Shown: positions 1-8,242, counted from the first letter of the stretch. The stretch: 40,427 nt of DNA from an uncultured Pseudoxanthomonas sp. (GCF_946886695.1 NZ_CAMPJD010000046.1:1-40427), one strand, 5' to 3'. Made by a program: numbers and translations. Notes: generated from the letters alone by a model not told the origin.

Positions 1-67
1 CGGCGGGGTCGTACACCACCACCTTCAGGCTCTGCGTGCCTGCATCGATTCCGGCAGTAAAAGCCAT
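1..67 (-). CDS. FGGY-family carbohydrate kinase, N-terminal fragment (probable xylulokinase)
   Basis: Only the first 22 codons lie in the window; the gene runs off the left edge. They read MAFTAGIDAGTQSLKVVVYD followed by PA, which contains the phosphate-1 ATP-binding motif (G-I-D-A-G-T-Q-S) that opens FGGY sugar kinases such as xylulokinase. The ATG at 67-65 follows a good ribosome-binding site (GGAGG about ten bases upstream). A LacI-type operator lies 26 bases upstream, with the same core as the one before the TonB receptor at 4476-7616, so both are probably controlled by one regulator. Xylulokinase phosphorylates D-xylulose to xylulose-5-phosphate. The exact sugar cannot be told from 22 residues; the xyl-box-like operator is what suggests xylulose. 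Confidence 0.75.
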   Translation of the reverse strand, partial: MAFTAGIDAGTQSLKVVVYDPA

Positions 68-92
68 CGACCCCGACCTCCGACACACGAAA

Positions 93-106
93 AGTTAGCG
101 CTACCA
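93..106 (-). promoter_or_regulatory. LacI-family operator (xyl-box-like) before the sugar kinase
   Basis: On the minus strand this reads TGGTAGCGCTAACT, a near-palindrome centred on AGCGCT. From memory it matches 13 of 14 bases of the TGGTAGCGCTAACA xyl-box described for XylR in Xanthomonas. It is followed by the kinase ribosome-binding site and ATG. The same core occurs as a perfect palindrome at 7948-7961 beside the lacI-type gene. Control by that regulator is an inference. Confidence 0.75.
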
Positions 107-117
107 TTTTGCCCGGT

Positions 118-145
118 AAAAAAAGGGAACCGCTCAACTGCTCCC
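118..145 (-). terminator. Rho-independent terminator after the DUF6445 gene
   Basis: On the minus strand GGGAGC pairs with GTTCCC (one G-U pair) around a nine-base loop, followed directly by seven Ts. It lies between the end of the four-gene SapC-to-DUF6445 run (last stop at 273) and the operator of the sugar kinase, so the kinase should be a separate transcription unit. Confidence 0.75.
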
Positions 146-272
146 TCTTCCCGCACGGCAACGTCGCCCGCTGCCGTGACGGCGACACTGTAACCAGCAC
201 CTGCAAAAAAAGCGTGCTGCACCGCAGAATCCCATGCAGAACAACGATTTGGATCCGAGGCAGCAGCCTCGC

Positions 273-971
273 TCAGGTCACCACATCGATGAAGGTGTTG
301 ATCGACAGTCGCCCCTGCAGCGGATCCGCGGGCAGCCCCCGATCGTTGCCGATCCTGCCCGAGTGCAGCGCGTTCCTCCGGTACACGATGAGCCGGTTGA
401 ACACGCCCTCTACGCTGGCGACCCGCTCGAACAACGGCGTGTCCCCATCGATGTAGCCAACGTCTTGCATGGCGTCCTGATGGCTTTCTTGCGCCAGTCG
501 ATCGAAGTACGCCGCATGGCGGCCTTCGTCGACATACTCGAACCCGGTATGGCGATGCCGGTAGAAATCCGTACCGCCCCACGTGCCGCGGAACAGGTAG
601 TGCACTGTCGCAAGACCTCCGATGCTCACCGAATCGATGTGCGGCACACGCTGCAGGAAGTGCAACGTGGCCGGCGGCTGCGTGACCAGCGAGAAATGGC
701 ACATCGGAAACACGAAGCGACCCGGCGCCTGATCGAAACATTCACGCAACAGTGGATTGAGCGTCGCCTCCAGGAACGACTGGTAGGAAACCGGTGCGGG
801 CGCGCGGATGCCGGGAAACATCGACGATTGCTTCACGTACTGCCGCGTGGCCGCCTTCCGCAGCATCCGCTCCGGATCGGCCAGCAGATTGTCGATGATC
901 AGCAGTGGCGCCCCCTCGCGCCCGACCACCTGGCGGGTTACCCGGATATGCGAATGGTGAGCCAACAGCAT
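273..971 (-). CDS. DUF6445 family protein
   Basis: A 232-residue soluble protein without signal peptide, recognised as the DUF6445 family that accompanies TonB receptors and tryptophan-halogenase-like genes in Xanthomonadaceae and Caulobacter relatives. Its function is unknown. Around residues 125-145 it has GTWGGTDFYRH and near its end FNRLIVYRRNALHSG. This arrangement resembles the double-stranded beta-helix of Fe(II)/2-oxoglutarate oxygenases (strand with an H/D metal site, then NRLxxxxxxxLHSG with the distal His). That likeness is my inference. The ATG at 971 has GGGA upstream. The gene starts 18 bases after the halogenase-like gene and is the last gene before the terminator at 118-145. 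Confidence 0.75.
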   Translation of the reverse strand: MLLAHHSHIRVTRQVVGREGAPLLIIDNLLADPERMLRKAATRQYVKQSSMFPGIRAPAPVSYQSFLEATLNPLLRECFDQAPGRFVFPMCHFSLVTQPPATLHFLQRVPHIDSVSIGGLATVHYLFRGTWGGTDFYRHRHTGFEYVDEGRHAAYFDRLAQESHQDAMQDVGYIDGDTPLFERVASVEGVFNRLIVYRRNALHSGRIGNDRGLPADPLQGRLSINTFIDVVT

Positions 972-989
972 CGCCGTCCCTGCGTCCGG

Positions 990-2519
990 CTAGCGCGGCA
1001 CGGTCCGGTTTCCCCACACCTCGGGACCGGCTTTGCAGTAGCGATCGATGAAGGCTTGCTGCGATGGCATCCCGGAAACCGCGCGCTCGATCGGCTGGCG
1101 GATGGAATCCAGCAGTTTGCGCAGGTCGTCGTCCGCGAGCGCGCGCGCCAGCGGATGCGGTGGCCCCGGCTGGATGCCCTGCCCCAGCAGCACATGGGTC
1201 CACGAATCGACCCGGAACAGTTCGTCAGGATCCTGCCAAGCATGCGCGCGCTCGCGCCATGCGCGCAGGCGGATTTCCAGCGAATCCGGCAGTGGCATCT
1301 CGCGGCACGCCTTCCACATCGGCTCATCGCGCTGCGTGGCGTGGTAGTGGAGGATGATGAAGTCGCGCACGTGCTCCATCTCCGCGCGGCTCACCTCGTT
1401 GTACAACTCGACCAGCGACGAGGCGATGCCGTCGAAGGGAAACAGCTGGACCAGCCGCACCACGGCGCTGATGGCCAAGTGGATACTGGTCGATTCGAGC
1501 GGCTCGATGAAACCGCTGGCCAGGCCCAGCGCGACCACGTTCTTGTTCCACGCCTTCAACCGGCGTCCGGTACGGAACGGCACCAGCCACGGATCGCGGA
1601 TCGCCGGCGCTCCGACATCGCGCAGCAGCTTGGCGCGTGCCTCGTCGTCGGACATGTGGCGACTGGAGAATACGAGGCCACACCCCACGCGATGCTGCAG
1701 CGGGATATGCCAACGCCAGCCGGCCTCGTGCGCAATGGCGCGGGTGTAAGGCACGGGCGGTCCGACGGATTCGGTCTGCACGGCGACCGCCCGGTCACTG
1801 GGCAGCCATTCGTTCCAGTCTTCGTAGCCGGTACCCAGCGTCTGCTCGATCAGCAGCCCGCGGAAGCCGGTGCAATCGATGAACAGGTCGCCCTCGATGA
1901 CCTGCCCGTCTTCCAGTACCAGCGCCTGCACCGCACCGTCGTCCGCGTGCTGCCGGACTTCGCGGATCTTGCCTTCCACGCGCCGGAGCCCGTAGCCCTC
2001 GGCGATGCGGCGCAGGAATTTCGCGTAGAGGCCGGCATCGAAGTGGTACGCATAGTTGACCTGCGGTTGGGTCTGCAGCGAGAACTGGTCGCTTCGCGAG
2101 GCAAGCGTCTCCAGGCAGAAGTCGCCGAGCTCCGATGGCATGCCGCGACGCAGGCTGTCCAGCCAGAAATGGTGGAACGCCGCCGCCCACGTGCCTTGCC
2201 CGGTGATGCCGAAGGGATGGATGTAGCGCTCGCCGGGACGGCGCCAGTTCTCGAACGAGATCGAGAGCTTGAACGTGCCGGCCACTGCACGCAGGAACTC
2301 CTGCTCGTCGATCTGCAGGAAGCGATGGAAGGTGCGGATGGGCGGCACCGTGGATTCACCCACGCCCACGGTGCCGATCTGTTCGGATTCCACCAGGGTG
2401 ATGTCCAGCCTGTCGCGGAACTGGTGAGACAGCGCGCAGGCGGCCAGCCAGCCTGCGGTACCACCACCGGCGATGACCACCTTGCGGATCTGTCCTGCTG
2501 GCGTGTTGGGAGAGTCCAC
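990..2519 (-). CDS. Flavin-dependent tryptophan-halogenase-like enzyme
   Basis: A 509-residue FAD enzyme of the tryptophan halogenase family, which oxidises halide to hypohalous acid and directs it to an indole or similar aromatic through an active-site lysine. Visible motifs are the FAD-binding GGGTAG at residues 18-23, Lys84 in GTFKLSISF (equivalent to PrnA Lys79) and the family signature WRWHIP at 268-273. Length is normal for the family. I chose the GTG start at 2519 because it follows a GGAG ribosome-binding site and the FAD motif then sits near the N terminus; a longer frame upstream overlaps the cupin gene. Related enzymes in Xanthomonas are reported to prefer bromide and free indoles. 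Flavin reduction must come from a reductase not present here. The natural substrate is unknown; the TonB-receptor context is the only clue. Confidence 0.85.
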   Translation of the reverse strand: MDSPNTPAGQIRKVVIAGGGTAGWLAACALSHQFRDRLDITLVESEQIGTVGVGESTVPPIRTFHRFLQIDEQEFLRAVAGTFKLSISFENWRRPGERYIHPFGITGQGTWAAAFHHFWLDSLRRGMPSELGDFCLETLASRSDQFSLQTQPQVNYAYHFDAGLYAKFLRRIAEGYGLRRVEGKIREVRQHADDGAVQALVLEDGQVIEGDLFIDCTGFRGLLIEQTLGTGYEDWNEWLPSDRAVAVQTESVGPPVPYTRAIAHEAGWRWHIPLQHRVGCGLVFSSRHMSDDEARAKLLRDVGAPAIRDPWLVPFRTGRRLKAWNKNVVALGLASGFIEPLESTSIHLAISAVVRLVQLFPFDGIASSLVELYNEVSRAEMEHVRDFIILHYHATQRDEPMWKACREMPLPDSLEIRLRAWRERAHAWQDPDELFRVDSWTHVLLGQGIQPGPPHPLARALADDDLRKLLDSIRQPIERAVSGMPSQQAFIDRYCKAGPEVWGNRTVPR

Positions 2520-2536
2520 TGTGGTTGCTCCAGGTG

Positions 2537-3556
2537 TCAGCGGTTGAGGCGACCGATCAGCATGGCGCGGATGCGCCGCGCCTGCGTCTCGTCGATGGGT
2601 CCCAGCATGTCGCGCGCCTGCGCGGGCAGATGTTCCCCCGCTTGCCCGGCGGGACCGAACACGTAGTACGCGAAGACCTTCGCCCACGCCTGCTTCTCGC
2701 GTTCCGGGAGGTCGCGCAGCGTCCACAACGCATGGTGCAGCGCCGGCAAGGGCGAAGACAGGAACGCAGGCGAGCTGCGCCACCAGTAGTTCACCAGTAC
2801 GTTGAAGGGTGCGAGGCTGCGCACGTGGTGCCACCACATGCTGGGGATGAAGATGGCGTCGCCGGGCTCAAGGAGGGCGGTCTGCGCGGCGGCCAGCGCC
2901 CGACCGAATCGCGGATGGCGCTCAAGGTCGGGATGATCGAAATCGACCACGCTGACGACCTGGCCGCCGGGCGTGGGCTCGAATGGGCCCGGGTAGAGAT
3001 TCTCGATCTGCTCGGGCGGGAACAGGGTGAACTGCCGCCGCCCTACCGCGCAGCAGGCCAGGTTGTCGGGTGCGTCGAAATGGCAGGACGCAACCACCCG
3101 GTTGCCGATCCAGATGCCGGGTGGCGCGTCGATCCCGTATCCGGCCAACCGCAGATCATTGTCCTGCGCGAAGCCCGGTAGCGCGCGATCGACCAGCAGC
3201 GATGCCACGTAGTAGGTCGGTGGTCGCGCATCCTCAAAGTGGCGTGCAATCTCGTCCAGCACCTGCGCGAGCAGGCCGCGCTGGACTTCGACGTTGAGCT
3301 GCGTGAAGTCCTCGTTGTAGAAGGGACGCCCTGCGATGTCCGGGCCACCGAACGAATACTGCACGGGGACACCGGCATCGAAGCCGCGCAGATAGTCCAT
3401 CGCCTCGCGCGTGGACCGCAATCCGGCCTGCACCAGTCCCCAGTCGCGCGCGATGCCCTTCAGCACCACGGGCTGGCCTTCGGCCATCAATGCGTCCAGT
3501 GGCAGCGCATCGGCGCTGAGGTTCTCCAGCGTGCGCATCGCCGTGCCGTCAGTCAT
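2537..3556 (-). CDS. Cupin-like / JmjC-type protein (cupin_8 family)
   Basis: A 339-residue protein of the JmjC-like cupin_8 group, whose studied members are Fe(II)/2-oxoglutarate hydroxylases acting on proteins or small molecules. The metal triad can be seen: H159 and D161 in SCHFD, and a distal His at 243 or 244 in MWWHHV, with the GDAIFIPSMWWHH strand typical of the fold. Homologues beside TonB receptors are often annotated as pass1-related proteins. The ATG at 3556 lies four bases after the SapC stop and the gene ends 17 bases before the halogenase-like start, so the three are probably one operon. Hydroxylase activity is inferred from the motif and the substrate is unknown. Confidence 0.8.
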   Translation of the reverse strand: MTDGTAMRTLENLSADALPLDALMAEGQPVVLKGIARDWGLVQAGLRSTREAMDYLRGFDAGVPVQYSFGGPDIAGRPFYNEDFTQLNVEVQRGLLAQVLDEIARHFEDARPPTYYVASLLVDRALPGFAQDNDLRLAGYGIDAPPGIWIGNRVVASCHFDAPDNLACCAVGRRQFTLFPPEQIENLYPGPFEPTPGGQVVSVVDFDHPDLERHPRFGRALAAAQTALLEPGDAIFIPSMWWHHVRSLAPFNVLVNYWWRSSPAFLSSPLPALHHALWTLRDLPEREKQAWAKVFAYYVFGPAGQAGEHLPAQARDMLGPIDETQARRIRAMLIGRLNR

Positions 3557-3560
3557 GGCG

Positions 3561-4319
3561 TCAGTTCTTGCCGGCTGGAACGACGGCATCCTGCGCGCGC
3601 AGGCGACGCTGCTTTTCGGCCATCAGACGACGCACGTTGTGCAGCGATGCCAGCATCAGGTACGCACCTTCCAGATAGCCCGCGCGGTTCAGCTCCAGCA
3701 ATGCATGCGCGTCCAGCACGGCCAAGCGCTCCCGGTCGACCCCGTGCAATCCGTTGACGGACACACGATGCCGCTCGTCCAGTTGCACATCGAGATTGAC
3801 GGGCTGTATCAGACCTTTCGCCTCCAGCGCGGCGAACATCGCCGCACCGTAGGTGCTTCCGTCGCGGATGCCGCGCAGGACGTTCGCGACATGTTCGAGG
3901 TAGGGCGTGTTGCCGCCCTGCGGCAGGAAGACGGGCTCGCCCGCGGCGAAGTTGACGCGCGGATGGTCAAGGTCCACGTGCATCACTGCTTCCTGCGTGA
4001 GTTCGCCATCGATGCGCTGCTCCTGGAAACCGATCAGGAACGGCCCCCTGGCGGCGGCACCCGGGAGATAGGACGCATTCCATCGGCCGTCCTGCAGGAA
4101 CAGGTTCTCGCGCTGCTCGAAGCCCAGCAGCACGACGGATTGCCACTTCCCCGTATCCGGGTCTTTCCGCAGGAAGATCGGATACTCCCGTTGCAATTCC
4201 GCGAATTCGCTCGGGAACGCCGGCACCATGCCCACGTCATCGCCGTACTCGGGGCCGAAGCCGGTGGCGATGCGCATGTCCCTGTGTGAAACGTTGTTGA
4301 GGAGTTCGTAGCGGGCCAT
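3561..4319 (-). CDS. SapC family protein
   Basis: A 252-residue SapC-family protein beginning MARYELLNNVSHRDMRI. The family name comes from a Campylobacter surface-layer locus, but in Xanthomonadaceae and Caulobacterales the gene is a usual companion of TonB receptors and halogenase-like genes, and its biochemical role is unknown. No signal peptide or membrane segment is seen. The frame stays open upstream to 4427, but I chose the ATG at 4319 because homologues begin at MARYELL and the upstream stretch holds a terminator and a candidate promoter. It is the first gene of the four-gene run SapC, cupin, halogenase-like, DUF6445. Confidence 0.82.
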   Translation of the reverse strand: MARYELLNNVSHRDMRIATGFGPEYGDDVGMVPAFPSEFAELQREYPIFLRKDPDTGKWQSVVLLGFEQRENLFLQDGRWNASYLPGAAARGPFLIGFQEQRIDGELTQEAVMHVDLDHPRVNFAAGEPVFLPQGGNTPYLEHVANVLRGIRDGSTYGAAMFAALEAKGLIQPVNLDVQLDERHRVSVNGLHGVDRERLAVLDAHALLELNRAGYLEGAYLMLASLHNVRRLMAEKQRRLRAQDAVVPAGKN

Positions 4320-4352
4320 CTTCTCGCTCGGGTCGGTCTGGAGCCATCCCAC

Positions 4353-4381
4353 AATATAGCGCTGGCGGAACTTCTTCGAAA
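4353..4381 (-). promoter_or_regulatory. Candidate promoter of the SapC operon
   Basis: On the minus strand a TATATT -10 box (4358-4353) lies 34 bases before the SapC start, in a short AT-rich stretch. A weak -35 (TTTCGA, 4381-4376) stands 17 bases upstream. Because the receptor gene before it ends in a terminator, a separate promoter for the satellite genes makes sense. The call rests mainly on the -10 box. Confidence 0.4.
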
Positions 4382-4408
4382 AACACCCTTGAGGCTGCGC
4401 GCCTTGAT

Positions 4409-4438
4409 AAAAGGGACCGCTGCTCACGCAGCGGTCCC
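4409..4438 (-). terminator. Rho-independent terminator after the TonB receptor gene
   Basis: On the minus strand a perfect ten-base-pair stem (GGGACCGCTG / CAGCGGTCCC) with a six-base loop is followed by TTTT. It starts 38 bases after the receptor stop at 4476 and separates the receptor from the SapC operon. Confidence 0.88.
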
Positions 4439-4475
4439 GCTCGGCGACATCCGGAGAGGGCGGCTATCGCCAAGG

Positions 4476-7400
4476 TCAGAACTTGTAGCGGACACCCACC
4501 ATGTAGCGCGGACTCTGGTCGGCCAGCTTGACGATCATCTGATCGGTGCGGGCGTGCCAGCGCACGTCCTCGCCCGTCAGGTTGATCGCCTCCAGGCCGA
4601 ACGACCAGTGGTCGTTGAGCGTGTAGTTCACGCTCAGGTCCCACTGCTCGTACTCTTCCACGTAGTACGGGTTGCGGCTGGCGCCCTGGTTGGCGAGGAT
4701 CAGGTACTCGTCGCGCCAGTTCCAGGCCAGGCGCACCGACCAGCCGTACTTCTCGAACATGAACATCGCGTTCGCCGTGTCGCTGAGGCCGGTGAGCGCG
4801 AACTGGTCGATGCCCGGATCGCCGGCGTTGTTGTATCCCACATCGCCGTTGACGACCGTGTAGTTGGCCAGGATGCCGAAACCGCTGTCGCCGAAGAAGT
4901 ACTGCCCCCCTATCTCCCATCCGCTCAACTTCGCCTGGTTCTGGTTGACCGGACGGTTGACGTTGAACAGGTACAACGGGTCGTCGGCTTCGCCCACCAG
5001 GTTGTAGGCCGCTTCCGTCGCCAAAGCCTGCGCTCCGGTACCGTCGAAAGCAGCCAACCCGGCAGGATCGTTGCGCAACAGCGCCAACGCCGTGAACAGC
5101 GATGTGTCGTTGCCCGAGCAGGCAGCCGCATTGGCCGCACCCACCTGGACTGCGCAGGCGGCGCTCTGGAGGAAGGCCAGTGCCGCCTGGGCATCGGGGC
5201 CGGACGTCGGGTCGGTCAGGCCATACAGCGATTGCTGGTTCACGCCATTGCCGATGAAGTTGGCGACCGACTTGTTCCAGTACGTCACCGACAGGTAGCT
5301 CGCATCCGCGAAGTACCACTCCAGCGCCAGATCGAGGTTGTCCGATTCCAACGGCTTCAGCATGGGATTCTGATCGTTGCCGCTGGCGCGAACCGAGGGG
5401 TCGAGCAGCACCGATCCGAACGGCTGCTGGGCAGTGCCGGGGCCGGCATAGAGGTTGCCGTACGGCGCGCGTGCGATGCTCTTGCCGAACGAAGCACGGC
5501 CCTTCAGTTCGTCAGTGAAGTCGATGCTGAAATCCAGATTTGGCAGCACGTAGCTGTAGCTGGCCCTTTCGCTGAAGGGCTGCTTCTCATCGGACAGCAC
5601 GATGCGGAAGTCGTTGTTGGCCGACCACTCGATGGCCTCGGGAATGGCGATGACCGAGTTCGACACCACCTTGGTCGTCTCGTAACGCACACCCACGCGG
5701 GTATTGGTCCGCATGCCACCCAGTTCGCCCTCGAACTCCACCTGCACGTATGCGGACTTGGTGTCTTCCTCCACCCGGTCGTCGGCCGAGTTCTGCGGAC
5801 TTACGCCGATGCCCGCGCCGTAGTTGTCGGCGGCCCACTGCGCCAGTTCACCGGCGTTGCCCCGCCATGCACCATTGCTGCTCCCGACGTTGTAATCGTT
5901 GAACAGCCCGGCGATGTCGTACGGCTTGATTAGATCCATCAGCCCGTCGGCGACATCGCCGTTCACGTTGCCCACGCCCCAGTCGCCCAGGGTCGAATAG
6001 TTCTCCGCGGCCTGCAGCCGGTGCGTCGAGGACTTGGAGCTGTCGACACCGAACTGGAAGCGGCCGCTGTCGAAGTTCCATTCGCCGTCGATGCGGCCCT
6101 GCTTGATCTCGCTGACCTGGGTCTGCGCGTTGATGCGCAGCACCTGCGAGCCGATCTCGCCTTCCACGAAGCCCGGATTGACCACGCCGTTGGTACCGGC
6201 GATCGCGTCGGCGTTGGTCGGATACCAGGTCTGCGTGCCGATCGGCAGGCCATTATTGAACTGCAGCTCCTGCACCCAAGTGCCGCCGCAATGCGGCCCG
6301 GTGGTGCAATTGTTGGTGCCCGCGATGCTCATGAAGATCGAGCCGCCACCGGTCAGCGGATCGTTCGGACGACTCTCGTTCTTCGAATTGTGCGCATCGA
6401 AGCTGAGGCGGAACCGGTCGTTGACGTCCCACACCGCGTTGAGGCCCAGCGAACCCAGCTTGTACTTCTGCATGGTGCGCTGCTGCTCGAGGCCGAAATC
6501 CTTGGTCCCGGCGATTTCGCGGATGTAGATCGGCGTAGCGACGGCGCCGCTGGTGTCGAACTCGACGTCGGTGTAGTTGCTGTTCTGCAGCCACATCGCC
6601 TGCTCGCCGCGATTCTCGGTGATCTCATTGGTCGAGTAGGTGTAGTCCAGCGTCAGGGTCAGGCTGTCGGTCGGGGCGAACTGCACCACGGCCTGGCCGT
6701 TGACGCGATCGCGCTCGAACTCGGAAAAGGCATAACGCAGGTCGTTCGGCCGTGCATACAGGTCGCCGACGCCAGGCGCGTTGACCACGGTCGGGTTGCC
6801 TGGCATCGTCCCGGTCCACGGCTGCACGTTCCAGTAGTTCTCGGTCGCCTGCACCGAACCGCCCTTGCGCTTCTGCTGGCTCGCGCTGAGGCTGACACCG
6901 AACGTCTTGTCCGGGTTGGTGTAGCTGAAGATGCCGGAAAGCTCGGGCGTCAGATCGTTCTCGAACGGCTGGCTCCGGTCGGAGACCAGCTTCGCACCGG
7001 CGTTGGCGACGAAGCCGTCGTAGTTGAACGGTCGTGCGGTCAGGATATTGATGGTGGCGCCGATGCCGCCACTCGGAACCTGCGCCTGGCTGGTCTTGTA
7101 GACCTCGATGCCATTGATCGCTTCAGCCGCGAGCTGCGCGAAGTTGAATGCCCGCGTGCCGCCATCCACGCCACCGATGGCGACCTGTCCGGAAGCACCG
7201 AACGCATCCGCACCCGGCATCTGCCGGCCGTTGAGCGTGACCATGTTGAACTGGGGACCGAAGCCGCGCGCGGTGACCTGCGCGCCCTCGCCATCGCGGC
7301 GCTCGATCGAGATGCCGGTGATGCGCTGCAGGGATTCGGCGAGGTTCGTATCCGGGAACTTGCCGATGTCTTCGGCACTGATCGCATCCACGACGCCTGC

Positions 7401-7616
7401 GGAGTCGCGCTTGATGTCCATCGCCTGGCTAAGGCTGTTGCGCAATCCCGTGACCACGACCGTGTCCAGCGTTGTCGCGTCCGGCGCGGTCTGCTCCTGT
7501 GCCTGTTGGGCGACTTGCGCCTGCGTTTCCTGCCCGAAGGCGGGGTTGATGACCAGTACGCCACCCACGAAGGTGAACATGGCCGTTGACTTGAACCTCG
7601 CCAACTTGCGACTCAT
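4476..7616 (-). CDS. TonB-dependent receptor (Xanthomonas/Caulobacter type)
   Basis: A 1046-residue outer-membrane receptor that would import a ligand with TonB/ExbBD energy. A signal peptide ends near NPAFGQ. The N-terminal plug begins around TLDTVVVTGLRNSLSQA and contains ISAEDIGKFPDTNLAESLQR and the conserved RGFGPQFNMVTLNGRQMPG. A large beta-barrel ends in VRYKF, with the terminal Phe recognised by the BAM complex. The size fits the long carbohydrate-uptake receptors of this lineage. I chose the ATG at 7616 over the one at 7622 because GAGG then stands at normal ribosome-binding distance. The ATG overlaps the stop of a small upstream reading frame. Xylan-type oligosaccharides are the likely ligand, from the xyl-box-like operator upstream; this is inference. 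Confidence 0.92.
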   Translation of the reverse strand: MSRKLARFKSTAMFTFVGGVLVINPAFGQETQAQVAQQAQEQTAPDATTLDTVVVTGLRNSLSQAMDIKRDSAGVVDAISAEDIGKFPDTNLAESLQRITGISIERRDGEGAQVTARGFGPQFNMVTLNGRQMPGADAFGASGQVAIGGVDGGTRAFNFAQLAAEAINGIEVYKTSQAQVPSGGIGATINILTARPFNYDGFVANAGAKLVSDRSQPFENDLTPELSGIFSYTNPDKTFGVSLSASQQKRKGGSVQATENYWNVQPWTGTMPGNPTVVNAPGVGDLYARPNDLRYAFSEFERDRVNGQAVVQFAPTDSLTLTLDYTYSTNEITENRGEQAMWLQNSNYTDVEFDTSGAVATPIYIREIAGTKDFGLEQQRTMQKYKLGSLGLNAVWDVNDRFRLSFDAHNSKNESRPNDPLTGGGSIFMSIAGTNNCTTGPHCGGTWVQELQFNNGLPIGTQTWYPTNADAIAGTNGVVNPGFVEGEIGSQVLRINAQTQVSEIKQGRIDGEWNFDSGRFQFGVDSSKSSTHRLQAAENYSTLGDWGVGNVNGDVADGLMDLIKPYDIAGLFNDYNVGSSNGAWRGNAGELAQWAADNYGAGIGVSPQNSADDRVEEDTKSAYVQVEFEGELGGMRTNTRVGVRYETTKVVSNSVIAIPEAIEWSANNDFRIVLSDEKQPFSERASYSYVLPNLDFSIDFTDELKGRASFGKSIARAPYGNLYAGPGTAQQPFGSVLLDPSVRASGNDQNPMLKPLESDNLDLALEWYFADASYLSVTYWNKSVANFIGNGVNQQSLYGLTDPTSGPDAQAALAFLQSAACAVQVGAANAAACSGNDTSLFTALALLRNDPAGLAAFDGTGAQALATEAAYNLVGEADDPLYLFNVNRPVNQNQAKLSGWEIGGQYFFGDSGFGILANYTVVNGDVGYNNAGDPGIDQFALTGLSDTANAMFMFEKYGWSVRLAWNWRDEYLILANQGASRNPYYVEEYEQWDLSVNYTLNDHWSFGLEAINLTGEDVRWHARTDQMIVKLADQSPRYMVGVRYKF

Positions 7617-7735
7617 CAGCATGTCCTCAGGTCTGGAATTGAAGGGCCAACGGCAACGCGGAATTCATCTGGTCGCGCTTCCGCAGCTGCTTGGGTCTCG
7701 CTCGGTGCGCGGCATCGGAACCTGCACTCTTTCAT
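7616..7735 (-). CDS. Candidate 39-codon leader reading frame coupled to the TonB receptor
   Basis: An ATG at 7735 follows a very strong ribosome-binding site (AGGGGAG, five bases spacing). It opens a 39-codon frame beginning MKECRFRCRAPSET and ending in TGA at 7618-7616. The last A of the stop is the first base of the receptor ATG (TGATG), the classic arrangement for translational coupling. Third-position GC is only about 54 percent, well below the neighbouring genes, so the peptide itself may not be conserved. It may be a leader frame that feeds ribosomes to the receptor or senses translation, or a chance frame in the 5' leader. Confidence 0.4.
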   Translation of the reverse strand: MKECRFRCRAPSETQAAAEARPDEFRVAVGPSIPDLRTC

Positions 7736-8242
7736 GTGGTCTCCCCTCTCACGTTCGATCAGTGGATGTGTCGCCCTCCCCAAGGGCCCCTCGCGGGCGC
7801 AGACCCGCGCTTCCTGCCGGGCGCAATGGCAGCGCCCGTTACTGCATTGCCGTTGGAAACGCCTTGTCCAGGCGGGTTCCAGAGTCGCAAGGCGACAAAG
7901 CGTTCAATCGACTTCCAGGACAGGATCGATGGCGAATCGAGCAAATGTGGTAGCGCTACCATCGAGTTCGGCGCAGACTAATCACGCGGCCTAGTGCTTG
8001 TCACCATGCACCGCAGCAATCCCGGGCGAGCCGGGGTGTGTATCACCCGATACGGGCAATGCGGCAAGACGATGGAAGCGATTCCACCGGCAATCGAGGG
8101 GGAAGCATCATGTAATCGCGATTCCGGGCCAGCGTATTGGCTGGCACATCGCAGGTGCTTTGTTTGCCCTTGCATGCGACGCTCGGTGCGCATGCGGCAT
8201 CCACCCACCCCGGACGATGGGGATCGGAGGAGACAGGACAGA
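7736..8242. other. Divergent intergenic region between the receptor leader and the lacI-type gene
   Basis: About 500 bases without a convincing gene. It contains the perfect palindromic operator at 7948-7961 and must hold the promoters of both divergent units. I could not assign a clear -35/-10 pair for either direction. The lacI frame stays open upstream to 7994, but that part lacks the look of the family, and the ATG at 8243 has a strong ribosome-binding site. Confidence 0.6.
7948..7961. promoter_or_regulatory. Perfect palindromic LacI-family operator (xyl-box-like)
   Basis: TGGTAGCGCTACCA is a perfect 14-base palindrome. It shares the core TGGTAGCGCTA with the operator at 93-106 and has the central CG step typical of LacI-family sites. 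It lies 281 bases before the start of the lacI-type gene and about 330 bases before the receptor start. It probably represses the receptor and perhaps also the regulator. Confidence 0.82.

Noticed and set aside
234..2666. An 810-codon plus-strand frame
   Set aside because: Antisense shadow of the DUF6445 and halogenase-like genes, a common effect of high GC at third positions. It crosses gene boundaries and has no recognisable domain.
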